Assembly (NCBI GenBank): GCA_001766655.1 | Contig: MJCC01000002.1 | Span: forward strand, 1,013,366-1,077,365 | Direction of reading: 5' to 3' | DNA length: 64,000 bases | Origin: Phytomonas francai | Taxonomy: Eukaryota; Euglenozoa; Kinetoplastea; Trypanosomatida; Trypanosomatidae | Shown: positions 18,320 to 27,385 of the stretch, piece by piece | Numbering within the stretch: the stretch's first letter is position 1 | How the letters are laid out: each line of letters opens with the position of its first letter | Position numbers and translations under genes: made by a program | Notes under the pieces: generated by a model | The model's database searches: none | What the model was told of the DNA's origin: nothing | What the model saw: only the letters and a program-made list of their open reading frames with translations

Positions 18320-19981
18320 ATGACCAACGAAATTGAGGATCATATTTTGCGTAAGTATGAGATTCAAACTCAACTTGGGAAAGGGGCATATGGGATTGTA
18401 TGGCGTGCCGTCGAGCGTAGCACTAACCGAATTGTCGCCGTAAAGAAAATTATTGATGCCTTTCGAAACTCAACTGATGCGCAGCGAACCTTTCGTGAGG
18501 TTATGTTTCTGCATCACCTACACCATCCAAATATTATAAAGCTTATTCATGTACATCGTGCATTCAACGACCGCGATATTTACATAGTTTTTGAGTATAT
18601 GGAAACCGATTTGCACATTGTTATCAAGGCGAACATCCTGGCCGACATTCATCGTCAGTTTATTGTCTATCAGCTTCTCAAGACGATGAAGTACCTGCAC
18701 TCGGCCGAGATCCTACATCGCGATATGAAGCCCAGCAATCTTCTCCTAAATAGCGACTGCATGATGAAAGTGGCGGACTTCGGACTCGCGCGGTCGATCC
18801 TGTTTCAGGAGAAAGAGCAGCTGACGAGTCCCTCCCTGACGGACTACATCGCGACGCGGTGGTACCGTCCGCCGGAGATCTTGCTCGGGAGCACCTCCTA
18901 CACGAAGGGGGTGGACATGTGGTCGGTGGGGTGCATCATCGGCGAGCTCATCCTCGGCAAGCCCATCTTCCCCGGCCGCTCCACAAAGCACCAGCTGGAG
19001 CTCATCATCAGCGTCACGGGCGACCCCACGCCGTCCGACATCGCCGCGACGAACTCGCCGTTCGCGGAGGCGATGTTGTGCGAAATCCGGCGCGGGCGGA
19101 CGCGGAGCTTGGCCGAGCTCCTGCCCTCCGCCTCTCCCGACGCCCTGGCGCTCGTGCAGCGGCTCATCTGCTTCAACCTCAACGAGCGCGTCTCGGCCGC
19201 CGAGGCGCTGGAGCACCCCTACGTGGCCCCGTTCCACTGCCCCCAGGAGGAGATCGCGGCGCCGGCCCCCATCATCATCTCCCTCCCCGACGACACCCGC
19301 TTCACCATGCAGGAGTACCGCGAGAAGCTCTACGAGGAGATCGCGCGGATCCGGCGCGGCGCGCGGCGGGCGGGGCAGCCGCCGGGTGGGCCAAAGAGCA
19401 CGCGGCCGGCCCCAAGGGCCGCGGCAGGGGCGGGGGCAGGGGGGCCCAGCCGACAGGTGGGTTCGACCGGCNNNNNNNNNNNNNNNNNNNNNNNNNNNNN
19501 NNNNNNNNNNNNNNNNNNNNNNNNNNNNNNNNNNNNNNNNNNNNNNNNNNNNNNNNNNNNNNNNNNNNNNNNNNNNNNNNNNNNNNNNNNNNNNNNNNNN
19601 NNNNNNNNNNNNNNNNNNNNNNNNNNNNNNNNNNNNGGGGCAGAGGGGCCCAGCCGCCGGCCCCAAGGGCCGCGGCCGCGGCAGGGGCGGGGGCATGGGG
19701 GCCCAGCCGAAGGGTGGGTTCGACCGGCGAGGGGGCGGGGGCAGGGGGGCCCAGCCGACGGGTGGGTTCGACCGGCGGGGGCATGGGGGCCCAGCCGACA
19801 GGTGGGTTCGACCGGCGGGGGGGCGGGGGCCGCCCCGCGCGTGACGACCTCGACGAAGAGCAGCCCGACGGCCCCCTGCCGGGTCGTCTCGCGGCAGCGC
19901 GACGTGCGCCCGGCCCACCCCGTCCCCTCTCCCCCGCCCAGCAGTGACCTCAAGGGCCGGCAGGTACTGGCGAGCAAATAG
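18320..19981 (+). CDS. ERK7/8 (MAPK15)-like MAP kinase with repetitive GC-rich tail
   Basis: The kinase domain (about 11-300) is complete: glycine loop GKGAYGIVW, K42 in AVKK, the ERK7/8 hallmark DAFRNSTDAQRTFREVMFL, HRDMKPSN with D135, DFG 153-155, the activation lip TDY at 174-176, YRPPE and DMWSVG. All catalytic residues are present. Mammalian MAPK15 has TEY; TDY here is conservative. This class phosphorylates itself and acts in ciliogenesis. After the domain comes a short helix and then a Gly/Pro/Arg-rich tail encoded by a minisatellite (from 19444) interrupted by 165 undetermined bases at 19472-19636. The frame after the gap, and hence the C-terminus and stop at 19979-19981, is uncertain because all three frames are open there. 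The kinase part is secure, the tail is not. Confidence 0.85.
   Translation: MTNEIEDHILRKYEIQTQLGKGAYGIVWRAVERSTNRIVAVKKIIDAFRNSTDAQRTFREVMFLHHLHHPNIIKLIHVHRAFNDRDIYIVFEYMETDLHIVIKANILADIHRQFIVYQLLKTMKYLHSAEILHRDMKPSNLLLNSDCMMKVADFGLARSILFQEKEQLTSPSLTDYIATRWYRPPEILLGSTSYTKGVDMWSVGCIIGELILGKPIFPGRSTKHQLELIISVTGDPTPSDIAATNSPFAEAMLCEIRRGRTRSLAELLPSASPDALALVQRLICFNLNERVSAAEALEHPYVAPFHCPQEEIAAPAPIIISLPDDTRFTMQEYREKLYEEIARIRRGARRAGQPPGGPKSTRPAPRAAAGAGAGGPSRQVGSTGXXXXXXXXXXXXXXXXXXXXXXXXXXXXXXXXXXXXXXXXXXXXXXXXXXXXXXXGAEGPSRRPQGPRPRQGRGHGGPAEGWVRPARGRGQGGPADGWVRPAGAWGPSRQVGSTGGGAGAAPRVTTSTKSSPTAPCRVVSRQRDVRPAHPVPSPPPSSDLKGRQVLASK
19444..19827 (+). repeat. GC-rich minisatellite in the kinase tail
   Basis: Copies of GCCCAGCCGA, G-rich bases and GGTGGGTTCGACCGGC recur at 19444, 19648 (partial), 19701, 19749 and 19789. 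Spacings of 53, 48 and 40 bases are not all multiples of three, so each unit can be read in a different frame. The array surrounds the assembly gap. Confidence 0.9.
19472..19636. other. Assembly gap (165 N) inside the kinase tail
   Basis: Undetermined bases interrupt the minisatellite; the true length and copy number are unknown. Confidence 1.
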
Positions 19982-21573
19982 AGAAGCTGAGGGCGAAGGA
20001 AAAGGTGCGCGTGTGGAGGGAGGGAGTGATATTTCACGGGATCTTTGCTTTATTGATCATTTCATTGCTATAGCGCTTATTTTTCCCATTCGCATGCGCG
20101 TCCGTATCTTCTTCTCATGGTTTTTTTTAGATATGATTACAAATTGACGAAAAGATCTTTTTTTTTGTTTCTTTGTTTGTTTCTTTGTTTATGTGTGTGT
20201 GTGTCTCTGGGTAAGGAGAAAGGAGTACAGCGTCACTATTTCTCGTGGATTAGACTGACAACAAAAGTGTATGAAGAATTTTTGTACTCTGGTAGTGTGT
20301 TGAACTCAACATTTATACACTAAGGTGTTTACTATTAAGTCGTCTGGTTCAATTAATTTTTCCTAAGATTTTTTTTTTGATATATATATATATATATATA
20401 CATATGTTTATCATCATTCATATTTGTTATGTAGCGTAACATTTCCTTCTTGAGTTCCTCTTGTGTTGTATGGGATAGAATTAATTACTTTCGTTTTTGT
20501 TGGTGTTAGATGCTTCACGAAGTTTGGTCTCCAGTCTAGATGCTTCATAAAAAAAAAATAACACAACCCTTTTAGTGGTTGCTTTGGTGCTATTGAGAAT
20601 TATTTTTCAGATCTGTGCAGCGTCAAACTAGGAATGAAAATGAAAATTAAAAGAATAAAAGTAAATATATATAATGGAGGAAACTATTCATACCACACGT
20701 TGAAAGAATTTACTCGTTTCTTTTATTTATTGTTTCTTCTCCCTGAACACTCTTGGGTACCCATGAGCAGGAATTAAACGAAAGGGTTCTTATTAAGTTC
20801 GCTTTTTTTTTTTTGATGTTGTATAATATACTTCTCTAGTGTATTTATTATTAACTCCTTTGATTTCAAAAATCTAATATACTTGCTTGGAAAAAATTAT
20901 TTAAATCAAAAAAATACTGCTTTTCAATGTTTTACCTTTCATTTTGACATTGTCTATTTCGAGACTGCTTTAGGTATATATTTATCGACTTACAGAAGCA
21001 GAACGTCGATTTTACTTTTCCCTCAGGTGTCAATTGTATGCGGTTTTACATCTTTTTGCATACACTTTGGCCCGTGAAGATTTTGATAATGCTACACTAG
21101 TCTTTAAATGAACTATACAAAGTTGAGTTGTGTGGTTTGATGCTTGTATCGTTTATGTTTTACTTCTGAAATAGAGGGGTAATGGTGACGCCTCATTTCT
21201 TACTCTTTAACTGCGCTTTAATCATCAAGGTGCTTATTTCTGTTTGTGTATCGTGCCGCTTCGGCATTTGATTGTGATCTGTTCCAGTGTTGCTAACTTA
21301 AGTAGCCAAATAGTATATTCAACAGCATTATAAACTCCTTCTTCCAAAATAATGCACTCTGGATGACATTCTTTTTTTTGGGGGGGATTTTATCGATGTG
21401 CATATTTGTTTCCTTTTTACTATCATTTTTTTAAAAATAAACTTCACTTTCTTTTTTCAAGAAGCGTAAGGCATTGCAATCATTTTATACTCCCTCCCCA
21501 AAAAATAATAATAAGGAATTCGTTGCATTTTTTATTTTTACGTTTAGAGTTAATTCAAGAATAGCACTAAAGT
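19982..21573. other. AT-rich spacer
   Basis: No gene supported on either strand. (TA)n at 20380-20400 and several T runs. CTTTCTTTTTTCAAG gives the acceptor of the next gene at 21460-21461, leaving a leader of 112 bases. Confidence 0.6.
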
Positions 21574-22887
21574 ATGCAAAACAGCGGTAATAATCATACC
21601 AACTCCGCCAGAGCACGCAGCTCGTTGAGCCCCGGGAGCTCTGGACGTACATCTCCAGGTGGTCACCGGCGCACGTCAACTGGCCGTCGTTCACCGAATT
21701 CTTATTATGAACGCACCACTACTGTCCGCTTTCGGCAGTTCTCATCTTGCCAGAGGGTATGCACTAAGCTAAACCGGGTTCAGCACACAAAGTGCAAAAT
21801 TGAGGATGATGCTTACCTATGCGAAAACTTTCTCAAAGGGCACTGCGAAAGTGGAGGTAACTGCTCACTAGTGCATGTCCCTAACCACTACCTCTGGGAT
21901 TTCCTGACCCCATACGTGAACGAGCATACTTTGATATATGAGAAGGGCTTCAACATCCGCTGCTACACCCCCAACATGGATGCATACTATGACATCCCCA
22001 GCAATTTCGTCTACCAAACGCGCGGCAGCGAACACTATATAAAGCAGTTCAATGACAACGGGGATAACTTTCGAGATAAGTACCGTCTCTGCAACACGTT
22101 GTTGAGCACGGGGCGCTGCGAAAACGGGCGCGATTGCGAGGATGTGCATTGTTGCACTTCTGATATGTCCACCTTTCGGTGCATCTGCACCCACATCGCT
22201 GATATTGAGGCGGTCAGAAACTATGAGCGGTTACCGGCTTCCATTAGAGTGCGCGTGTTCCAGCCGAACAGCGGAGACGATGGGCAAGACTTCCCCGGCA
22301 ATGACGTGCTCCGTACTGCTGGAGCCACGCAGTATGAGGAAGTGTACAAGAGAGAGGGCAATGTACCAAGTGTTAAAATGCAGCACTGTGCGCACTTCCA
22401 AAGTAAGAAGCTCTGCCGTCTTGGCGATGGCTGCCGGTTCCTGCACGTCGTATCCATGGCCCTGTCAACCCCCATGGACGAGGAGGTGATAGATACCTCG
22501 CCATATCAGACCCCAAACAATAGGGATAATATGGAAAACCAATTTGCTGCCCAGACTAACAAGAACAACGCTGCCTACCTAGCCGCAACTGGCATGATCG
22601 ATGGTATGATGGATAACACTGCAAGAAGCTCCTTCTCGTCGTATTACGCGGTGACTAATCCCATTGGCTATGACAACACTGGTAGCAAAAGAACCCCCGT
22701 GGCGGTTTCGCCGAATATCATCCCAAGCACTCCCGCGAACACTGGGATGTTGACAGGTGGGATCCTGAACAGCGCCTCCGCAGGGGTTCTGCAAAATGAC
22801 ATGCAAGTGAGGGATCACCGCTCACCTGTGCGGCGCCACAACCCCTACCTGAGTTCCTCCATGGAGATGGACAGCAGAACGGAGTGA
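21574..22887 (+). CDS. ZC3H31: CCCH zinc-finger protein, ZC3H31-like
   Basis: 437 residues with three CCCH fingers. The first (about 84-103) is C-x7-C-x5-C-x3-H (CENFLKGHCESGGNCSLVH); the second (about 172-192) and third (about 271-291) are C-x8-C-x5-C-x3-H (CNTLLSTGRCENGRDCEDVH and CAHFQSKKLCRLGDGCRFLH). Between fingers lie segments shared with the next gene: GFNIRCYTPNMDAYYDIPS and RVRVFQPNSGDDG...NDVLRTAGATQY. Such fingers usually bind AU-rich RNA, and trypanosomes rely on them for mRNA regulation because transcription is not gene-specific. The N-terminal 40 residues are Ser/Arg/Gly-rich and the C-terminus is low complexity. The identification as ZC3H31 rests on finger arrangement and the tandem paralogue, and from memory on T. 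brucei chromosome 10 context. Confidence 0.75.
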   Translation: MQNSGNNHTNSARARSSLSPGSSGRTSPGGHRRTSTGRRSPNSYYERTTTVRFRQFSSCQRVCTKLNRVQHTKCKIEDDAYLCENFLKGHCESGGNCSLVHVPNHYLWDFLTPYVNEHTLIYEKGFNIRCYTPNMDAYYDIPSNFVYQTRGSEHYIKQFNDNGDNFRDKYRLCNTLLSTGRCENGRDCEDVHCCTSDMSTFRCICTHIADIEAVRNYERLPASIRVRVFQPNSGDDGQDFPGNDVLRTAGATQYEEVYKREGNVPSVKMQHCAHFQSKKLCRLGDGCRFLHVVSMALSTPMDEEVIDTSPYQTPNNRDNMENQFAAQTNKNNAAYLAATGMIDGMMDNTARSSFSSYYAVTNPIGYDNTGSKRTPVAVSPNIIPSTPANTGMLTGGILNSASAGVLQNDMQVRDHRSPVRRHNPYLSSSMEMDSRTE

Positions 22888-25861
22888 GATGCGCTAAGAA
22901 AGAAGCAAGCTATAAAGAAAAGACCAGAGAGAAGGGACGACTTACATGAGGCGCGGAAGTCAGTAAATCTATTGTAATGTACCATTGTTAATAAAGTAAG
23001 GGGAAAATTACGCAATATATTGCGTATTCAGTTCTGGGAGAAGGAAAAATACTTGAACATATTGGTTTTAATACCACTCCTTTTTAAAAATCTCTACGGG
23101 GTGTTTTCCAATGTTTGAAAATAGATATTGAGAAGGGAAATTAAAAAATAAACAACTGTAAACAGCTCATTCTTTATCTATTTCTCGTATTACTTTTCCT
23201 CATTATTTGACTGCTTCTATAACCCAAAGCATTCCTTCCTTCATAAATGGTCTTTTTTTGGGGGGGGGATAAATTGGGCGACTATATTTGCTTGCTCTTT
23301 ATATGCTCAGCCATGTTTATGAAATGATCATTCAACTTGATTTTCATGATATTTTATTCATTCATGTATTGGCTTCTTTTTTGTCGGGAGAAGAATTAAC
23401 TGTGCTACTTCTTTTTCATTATTCGGTGAAAAATATACATACATACATAGGTAAAAGAACTTACATCTATTGATACGATCAAACATTTTTCTTTTTTTAT
23501 GATTCTTAGACTAAATAGTATTTTCTTTATCTATTGTTGTTATTATTACTATTATTATTCAAAGATCTAAGAATTTATTATTTTTGAATCAATAAAGCTT
23601 TTTCTATTCAGTTATCACTGTGCTATTATTTTAAAATATGCATTCACGTTTTCCGATTTACTTTTCCGTACCATTTTTATTTTGACTTCCTTTTGCGTTC
23701 AGTTTTGTATTGCAGAATGCTTGATATGATTTATATTCTGATCAATAGGTTAGCTCAGCGCAATGGAATGACATTGTAATGCAAAACATTCCATTATATT
23801 TTAGTATCGCATAGTAATATTGAAGTTTACTTTATATTAGATATTTCTACTCAGAATCCGATGATTGGTCAAATGCATTATTTTGTCTTTTCCGCCACTA
23901 CATATATAAAAAAATGTTGTAAGGGTTCAGCAGCACATATAAAAAATCATAGTGAAAGCGAATAAACGGAAACTTGCCAAATCAAGAAAAAATAAAATTG
24001 CTGGATATTTTTACATCCCGTATTACTCTCTTTTTTTTGTGATTTTTTCTTGTAGTGTTGGCAACATTGTTTTTATACACATCGTTTATTTTGAAGCAGC
24101 GTCCTATTTTTGTCCTTTTAAATTTTTTAACCGTTTATCATGCTCGCATGCAATACATTTATTGGTATTTCGCACTTAAGCTGTACATTATAGACAAATT
24201 AGTCAGGTTTGTTTTCAAACACGGCAATAGGGTAGCTATTGCTATTGTATACAAATTACATGAGGGTAAGCCATATTTTATGTGTAATTTATTATTTTCT
24301 TCAAGACAACACATAATTAAAACACACCTTTATGCCACATCTTTTTATCATTTTCTGTAAACTTTAATTTAAACGTTTCACTTATTCATCACCACCCCCC
24401 CCCTTGAACTTTTTTCCCCCCTGTAGTGGCTTCGAGCCGTTCTTTAGGAAATCGAGAAACGTCTCTGTTTGTGGGCAAATGACAAAGAATGTATATGCAA
24501 AAATTTCGTTTCTTTAACTTTCCCTTTAATCAAAGCCAAACAGGTCTGTTTGTACGAAAAAATGGGAATTGTGACTTTACGTATGACATCAACATTAGAA
24601 AAGTCAAGGGATTTAAAATCATTTCTTCACCCGATTACAAATGACAATTAACAAAAAAAATAGTGACGGGAAATTTATTAATCTGTTTCTTTTTATTTTT
24701 CTTATTTGTAATAGTTTCCATTCTGTGATATTTCTATAAACATTTCATTTTTTACCCGTGTTGAGTGTACGCAATTAGCGTTGTTTACATAATTTTTATA
24801 GATACGAGTTAAAATTTCTATTGCAATGAGGGTTGATAATTCTTGCTCATAAGAGACATATTCTATAATCGAAGTTAGAGGTTTTTTATTTTCGGACATT
24901 TAAGAAACATTATTCCAATAAAAATACTCATTCTCTCTTTACTTTTGAATAATAAACAAACACCCAGAAATTGAAGTAGGGTTAGCAATGGGTTCATTTC
25001 ACCTCGGCTAATTTAATTCTGATGCTTGTATCTTTTTGCATTTTTATTTCCTTTCAATTATTTCGGCAAGATACTCTTTAATCACTATGTATCTTTGCGA
25101 ATATATTCGTATTTTGTTGTGAAATGCATTTATCTTTTTGCTATTCACCTTTATGCAATTCCCCTCTCGATATTTCAGTGTATTGAGAAGCGACTGATAA
25201 ATATTTGATACTGATGCGGAAAATTTCTATAAGATTTGAAATTACTTTTCTTCCAAGTTAATTATTCTTTTACTTCATATTGCTATATGAGGACTCTATG
25301 GAGTATCTTTGTGGGAATTAGTTTCCAATCCTTTGCACTCCCATTTTTTCTTCGCAAGGTCAGTTTTTTTTTTTTTTTAAACCAAATACGCATTTTTGCT
25401 AGATTTTCGAATTTAAACTAATTTGATCTTTCAGTTACTTTGTTGTTCCCTTTAGAGTGTGAAAGCTACACGAGTTGATTAAGCATATTCCTAGATCAGA
25501 GTATATCATTAAAGGATTAAGAAACATTCTTGTCTATAAAATTGTTTTTTTACATTCCTTCATTTTAGGATTTCGTGTTTTTTGTTGGCGTTCGGTTTTT
25601 GCTTCTCCCCCTTTCACACCAATTTTTGGAGAGGCGACAAGATTGAGACAGAAGCAAGTAGTCTTCTCGGTCTTGGTTCAACACGTCTTCACCTTATACG
25701 AATCCTTTGTGAGACCTCCACAGGATCCTATAATATTTCTACCACGAGTAAACGTAAACAAGAATACAGACCCCTGGGGTCATATTCCGTATATATCTAT
25801 AAAAAACACAGATATATCCATCCGTCTTTCTATCTATATCCATATCTAAACCGTTCTTTAC
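22888..25861. other. 3-kb AT-rich spacer, probably mostly 3' UTR
   Basis: No gene supported. Many T runs and short hydrophobic frames that arise from T-rich sequence. The right end, T/C-rich from about 25817, carries the acceptor of the next gene (AG 25869-25870). Confidence 0.55.
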
Positions 25862-25868
25862 ATGTTCC

Positions 25869-25870
25869 AG
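25869..25870 (+). promoter_or_regulatory. Predicted trans-splice acceptor of the ZC3H32-like gene
   Basis: Pyrimidine-rich sequence from 25817 ends in TTACATGTTCCAG. Splicing here removes the ATG at 25862 and leaves the ATG at 25874 as first start with a three-base leader. Confidence 0.5.
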
Positions 25871-25873
25871 TCT

Positions 25874-27385
25874 ATGGATATTGCTAACGGAGGTAGTCAA
25901 CAGGTGGTGATTCGTAGCAACCAATCGCAGCCGCAGCCGCAAGCGTCGCAGGTCTTCACGCCGCAGTACGGCTACCAGCAGCAGCAGTCCTACTTCGCCG
26001 CGTACCCGAACGCGCCGAACAACGGCGCGTCCTCGGCGCCGAGCAAAGGCGGCATAAACTTCGTCGCGCCGCACGCGTCGCCGTACGACCACCCGCAGCA
26101 CCCCGTGCTTTCCTACCGGTACACGCAGGAGGTGCCGGGGAGCAACCAGTACATCAACCCCGTCCGGTACTCGTCCAACCAGGAGAACCAGCGCCTGCTG
26201 GCCTCGATGGGGTACGTCGCGGGGAACGGCGAGCAGGAGGGCTTCCCGGTGGGGCCGCAGGGCCCCTACTCCGTGCCGGCGCGCGTGGGCCGCGGCCGCG
26301 GCCGGATCGCGGCCCCCGCCAGCAACGGCGCCTTCCTGCCGTACAGCCGCCAGATCCACAGCAACTACTACTACAACCAGCAGTACCAGCACCAGCACCA
26401 CCAGCACCACCACCACCACCACCACAGCAACAACTTCGTCCCGGAGAGGACGCTCACTCTGCACGTGATGAACCCGACGACGAAGAAGGTGATGTGCATC
26501 AAGCACAACCGGATCTACTCCACAATGGCCGACCACCACCTCCACCAGAGCCACCTCAGCCTGAACCAGGAGACCACCGACGCCTCCGAGGGCGGCGCCG
26601 ACGACTCGCGGTTCAAAACCCCCTTGACGCTGTGCGCGGACTTTTTGAGCTTGCGGGGCTGCCCTTACGGGAGCGGGTGCGAGAAGGTCCACGTCGCCGG
26701 CCTGGAGTACATGTGGAGTCCAATCGAGCCCGCCACCGTCGTGAGGGACGGGCAGAAGATGTACAAACCCGGCTTTCGAATTCACTGCTACGATTCTGTC
26801 TTAACCACGTACTACGACATCCCGTCTGAGGTGGTCGAGGTGACACAGGGCAGCGAGACCTACGTGGAGATGTTCAACGAGCACAGGGATAACTTCAAGA
26901 CGAAGGTGAAGATCTGTCCCTCTGTGTTAAATGACGAAGAGTGCAAACTGGGGAAGGAGTGCCCCCATATTCACTGTCTGCACAAGGAATTCTCTGAAAT
27001 CCAGGAGAAAAATACCCGCTCCACGCATATCAACCACGCATCCCACATGAAGGACGTGCCGCGGCTTCCTGCCGACATGGTCGTGCGCGTTTTTGATCAA
27101 AACAGTTATAAAAACTTCCATGATTACCCGGGTACTAACGTGCTTGTCACTGAAGGGGCGAAGAACTACATCAAGTACTGCGAGCGGAGGCTGGACAATT
27201 CTCCTTCCTTAAAGAGAATGCAGCACTGCGCGCATTTTAGGCTGAAGGAGATGTGCCGCCTAGGGGCTTCCTGCCGTTTTCTCCATGTCCTGCCAACCCC
27301 GGAAGAGATCCACGAAATGCGGGAACAGGAAAATCTCGTAATTGAGCTGAAGGAGCAGGATAGTCAAAGGCAATTCCATTATTAA
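25874..27385 (+). CDS. ZC3H32: CCCH zinc-finger protein, ZC3H32-like
   Basis: 503 residues from the ATG at 25874, or 507 from 25862. Three fingers, all C-x8-C-x5-C-x3-H: CADFLSLRGCPYGSGCEKVH (about 253-273), CPSVLNDEECKLGKECPHIH (about 346-366) and CAHFRLKEMCRLGASCRFLH (about 451-471). The inter-finger regions FRIHCYDSVLTTYYDIPS and VVRVFDQNSYKNFHDYPGTN match the upstream gene, so the two are tandem paralogues. The N-terminal 220 residues are Gln/Asn/Tyr-rich with a His/Gln tract (about 175-190) and look disordered, as in many mRNP-forming proteins. The expected role is mRNA-specific repression or stabilisation in the cytosol. Base composition changes sharply within the gene: a very GC-rich 5' half and a mixed 3' half. 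Confidence 0.75.
   Translation: MDIANGGSQQVVIRSNQSQPQPQASQVFTPQYGYQQQQSYFAAYPNAPNNGASSAPSKGGINFVAPHASPYDHPQHPVLSYRYTQEVPGSNQYINPVRYSSNQENQRLLASMGYVAGNGEQEGFPVGPQGPYSVPARVGRGRGRIAAPASNGAFLPYSRQIHSNYYYNQQYQHQHHQHHHHHHHSNNFVPERTLTLHVMNPTTKKVMCIKHNRIYSTMADHHLHQSHLSLNQETTDASEGGADDSRFKTPLTLCADFLSLRGCPYGSGCEKVHVAGLEYMWSPIEPATVVRDGQKMYKPGFRIHCYDSVLTTYYDIPSEVVEVTQGSETYVEMFNEHRDNFKTKVKICPSVLNDEECKLGKECPHIHCLHKEFSEIQEKNTRSTHINHASHMKDVPRLPADMVVRVFDQNSYKNFHDYPGTNVLVTEGAKNYIKYCERRLDNSPSLKRMQHCAHFRLKEMCRLGASCRFLHVLPTPEEIHEMREQENLVIELKEQDSQRQFHY

Noticed and set aside
18746..19918. 390-codon minus-strand and 362-codon + frame over the kinase
   Set aside because: Both run through the minisatellite and the gap, where every frame is open; the kinase motifs fix the real frame upstream.
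22888..25861. Several 60-125 codon frames between the two CCCH genes
   Set aside because: Rich in Phe, Leu, Ile and Tyr, as expected from T-rich DNA; none has a motif or a convincing leader.
25739..26785. 348-codon minus-strand frame over the ZC3H32-like gene
   Set aside because: Val/Leu/Arg-rich translation of the reverse of Gln/His codons; the + frame has three intact zinc fingers.
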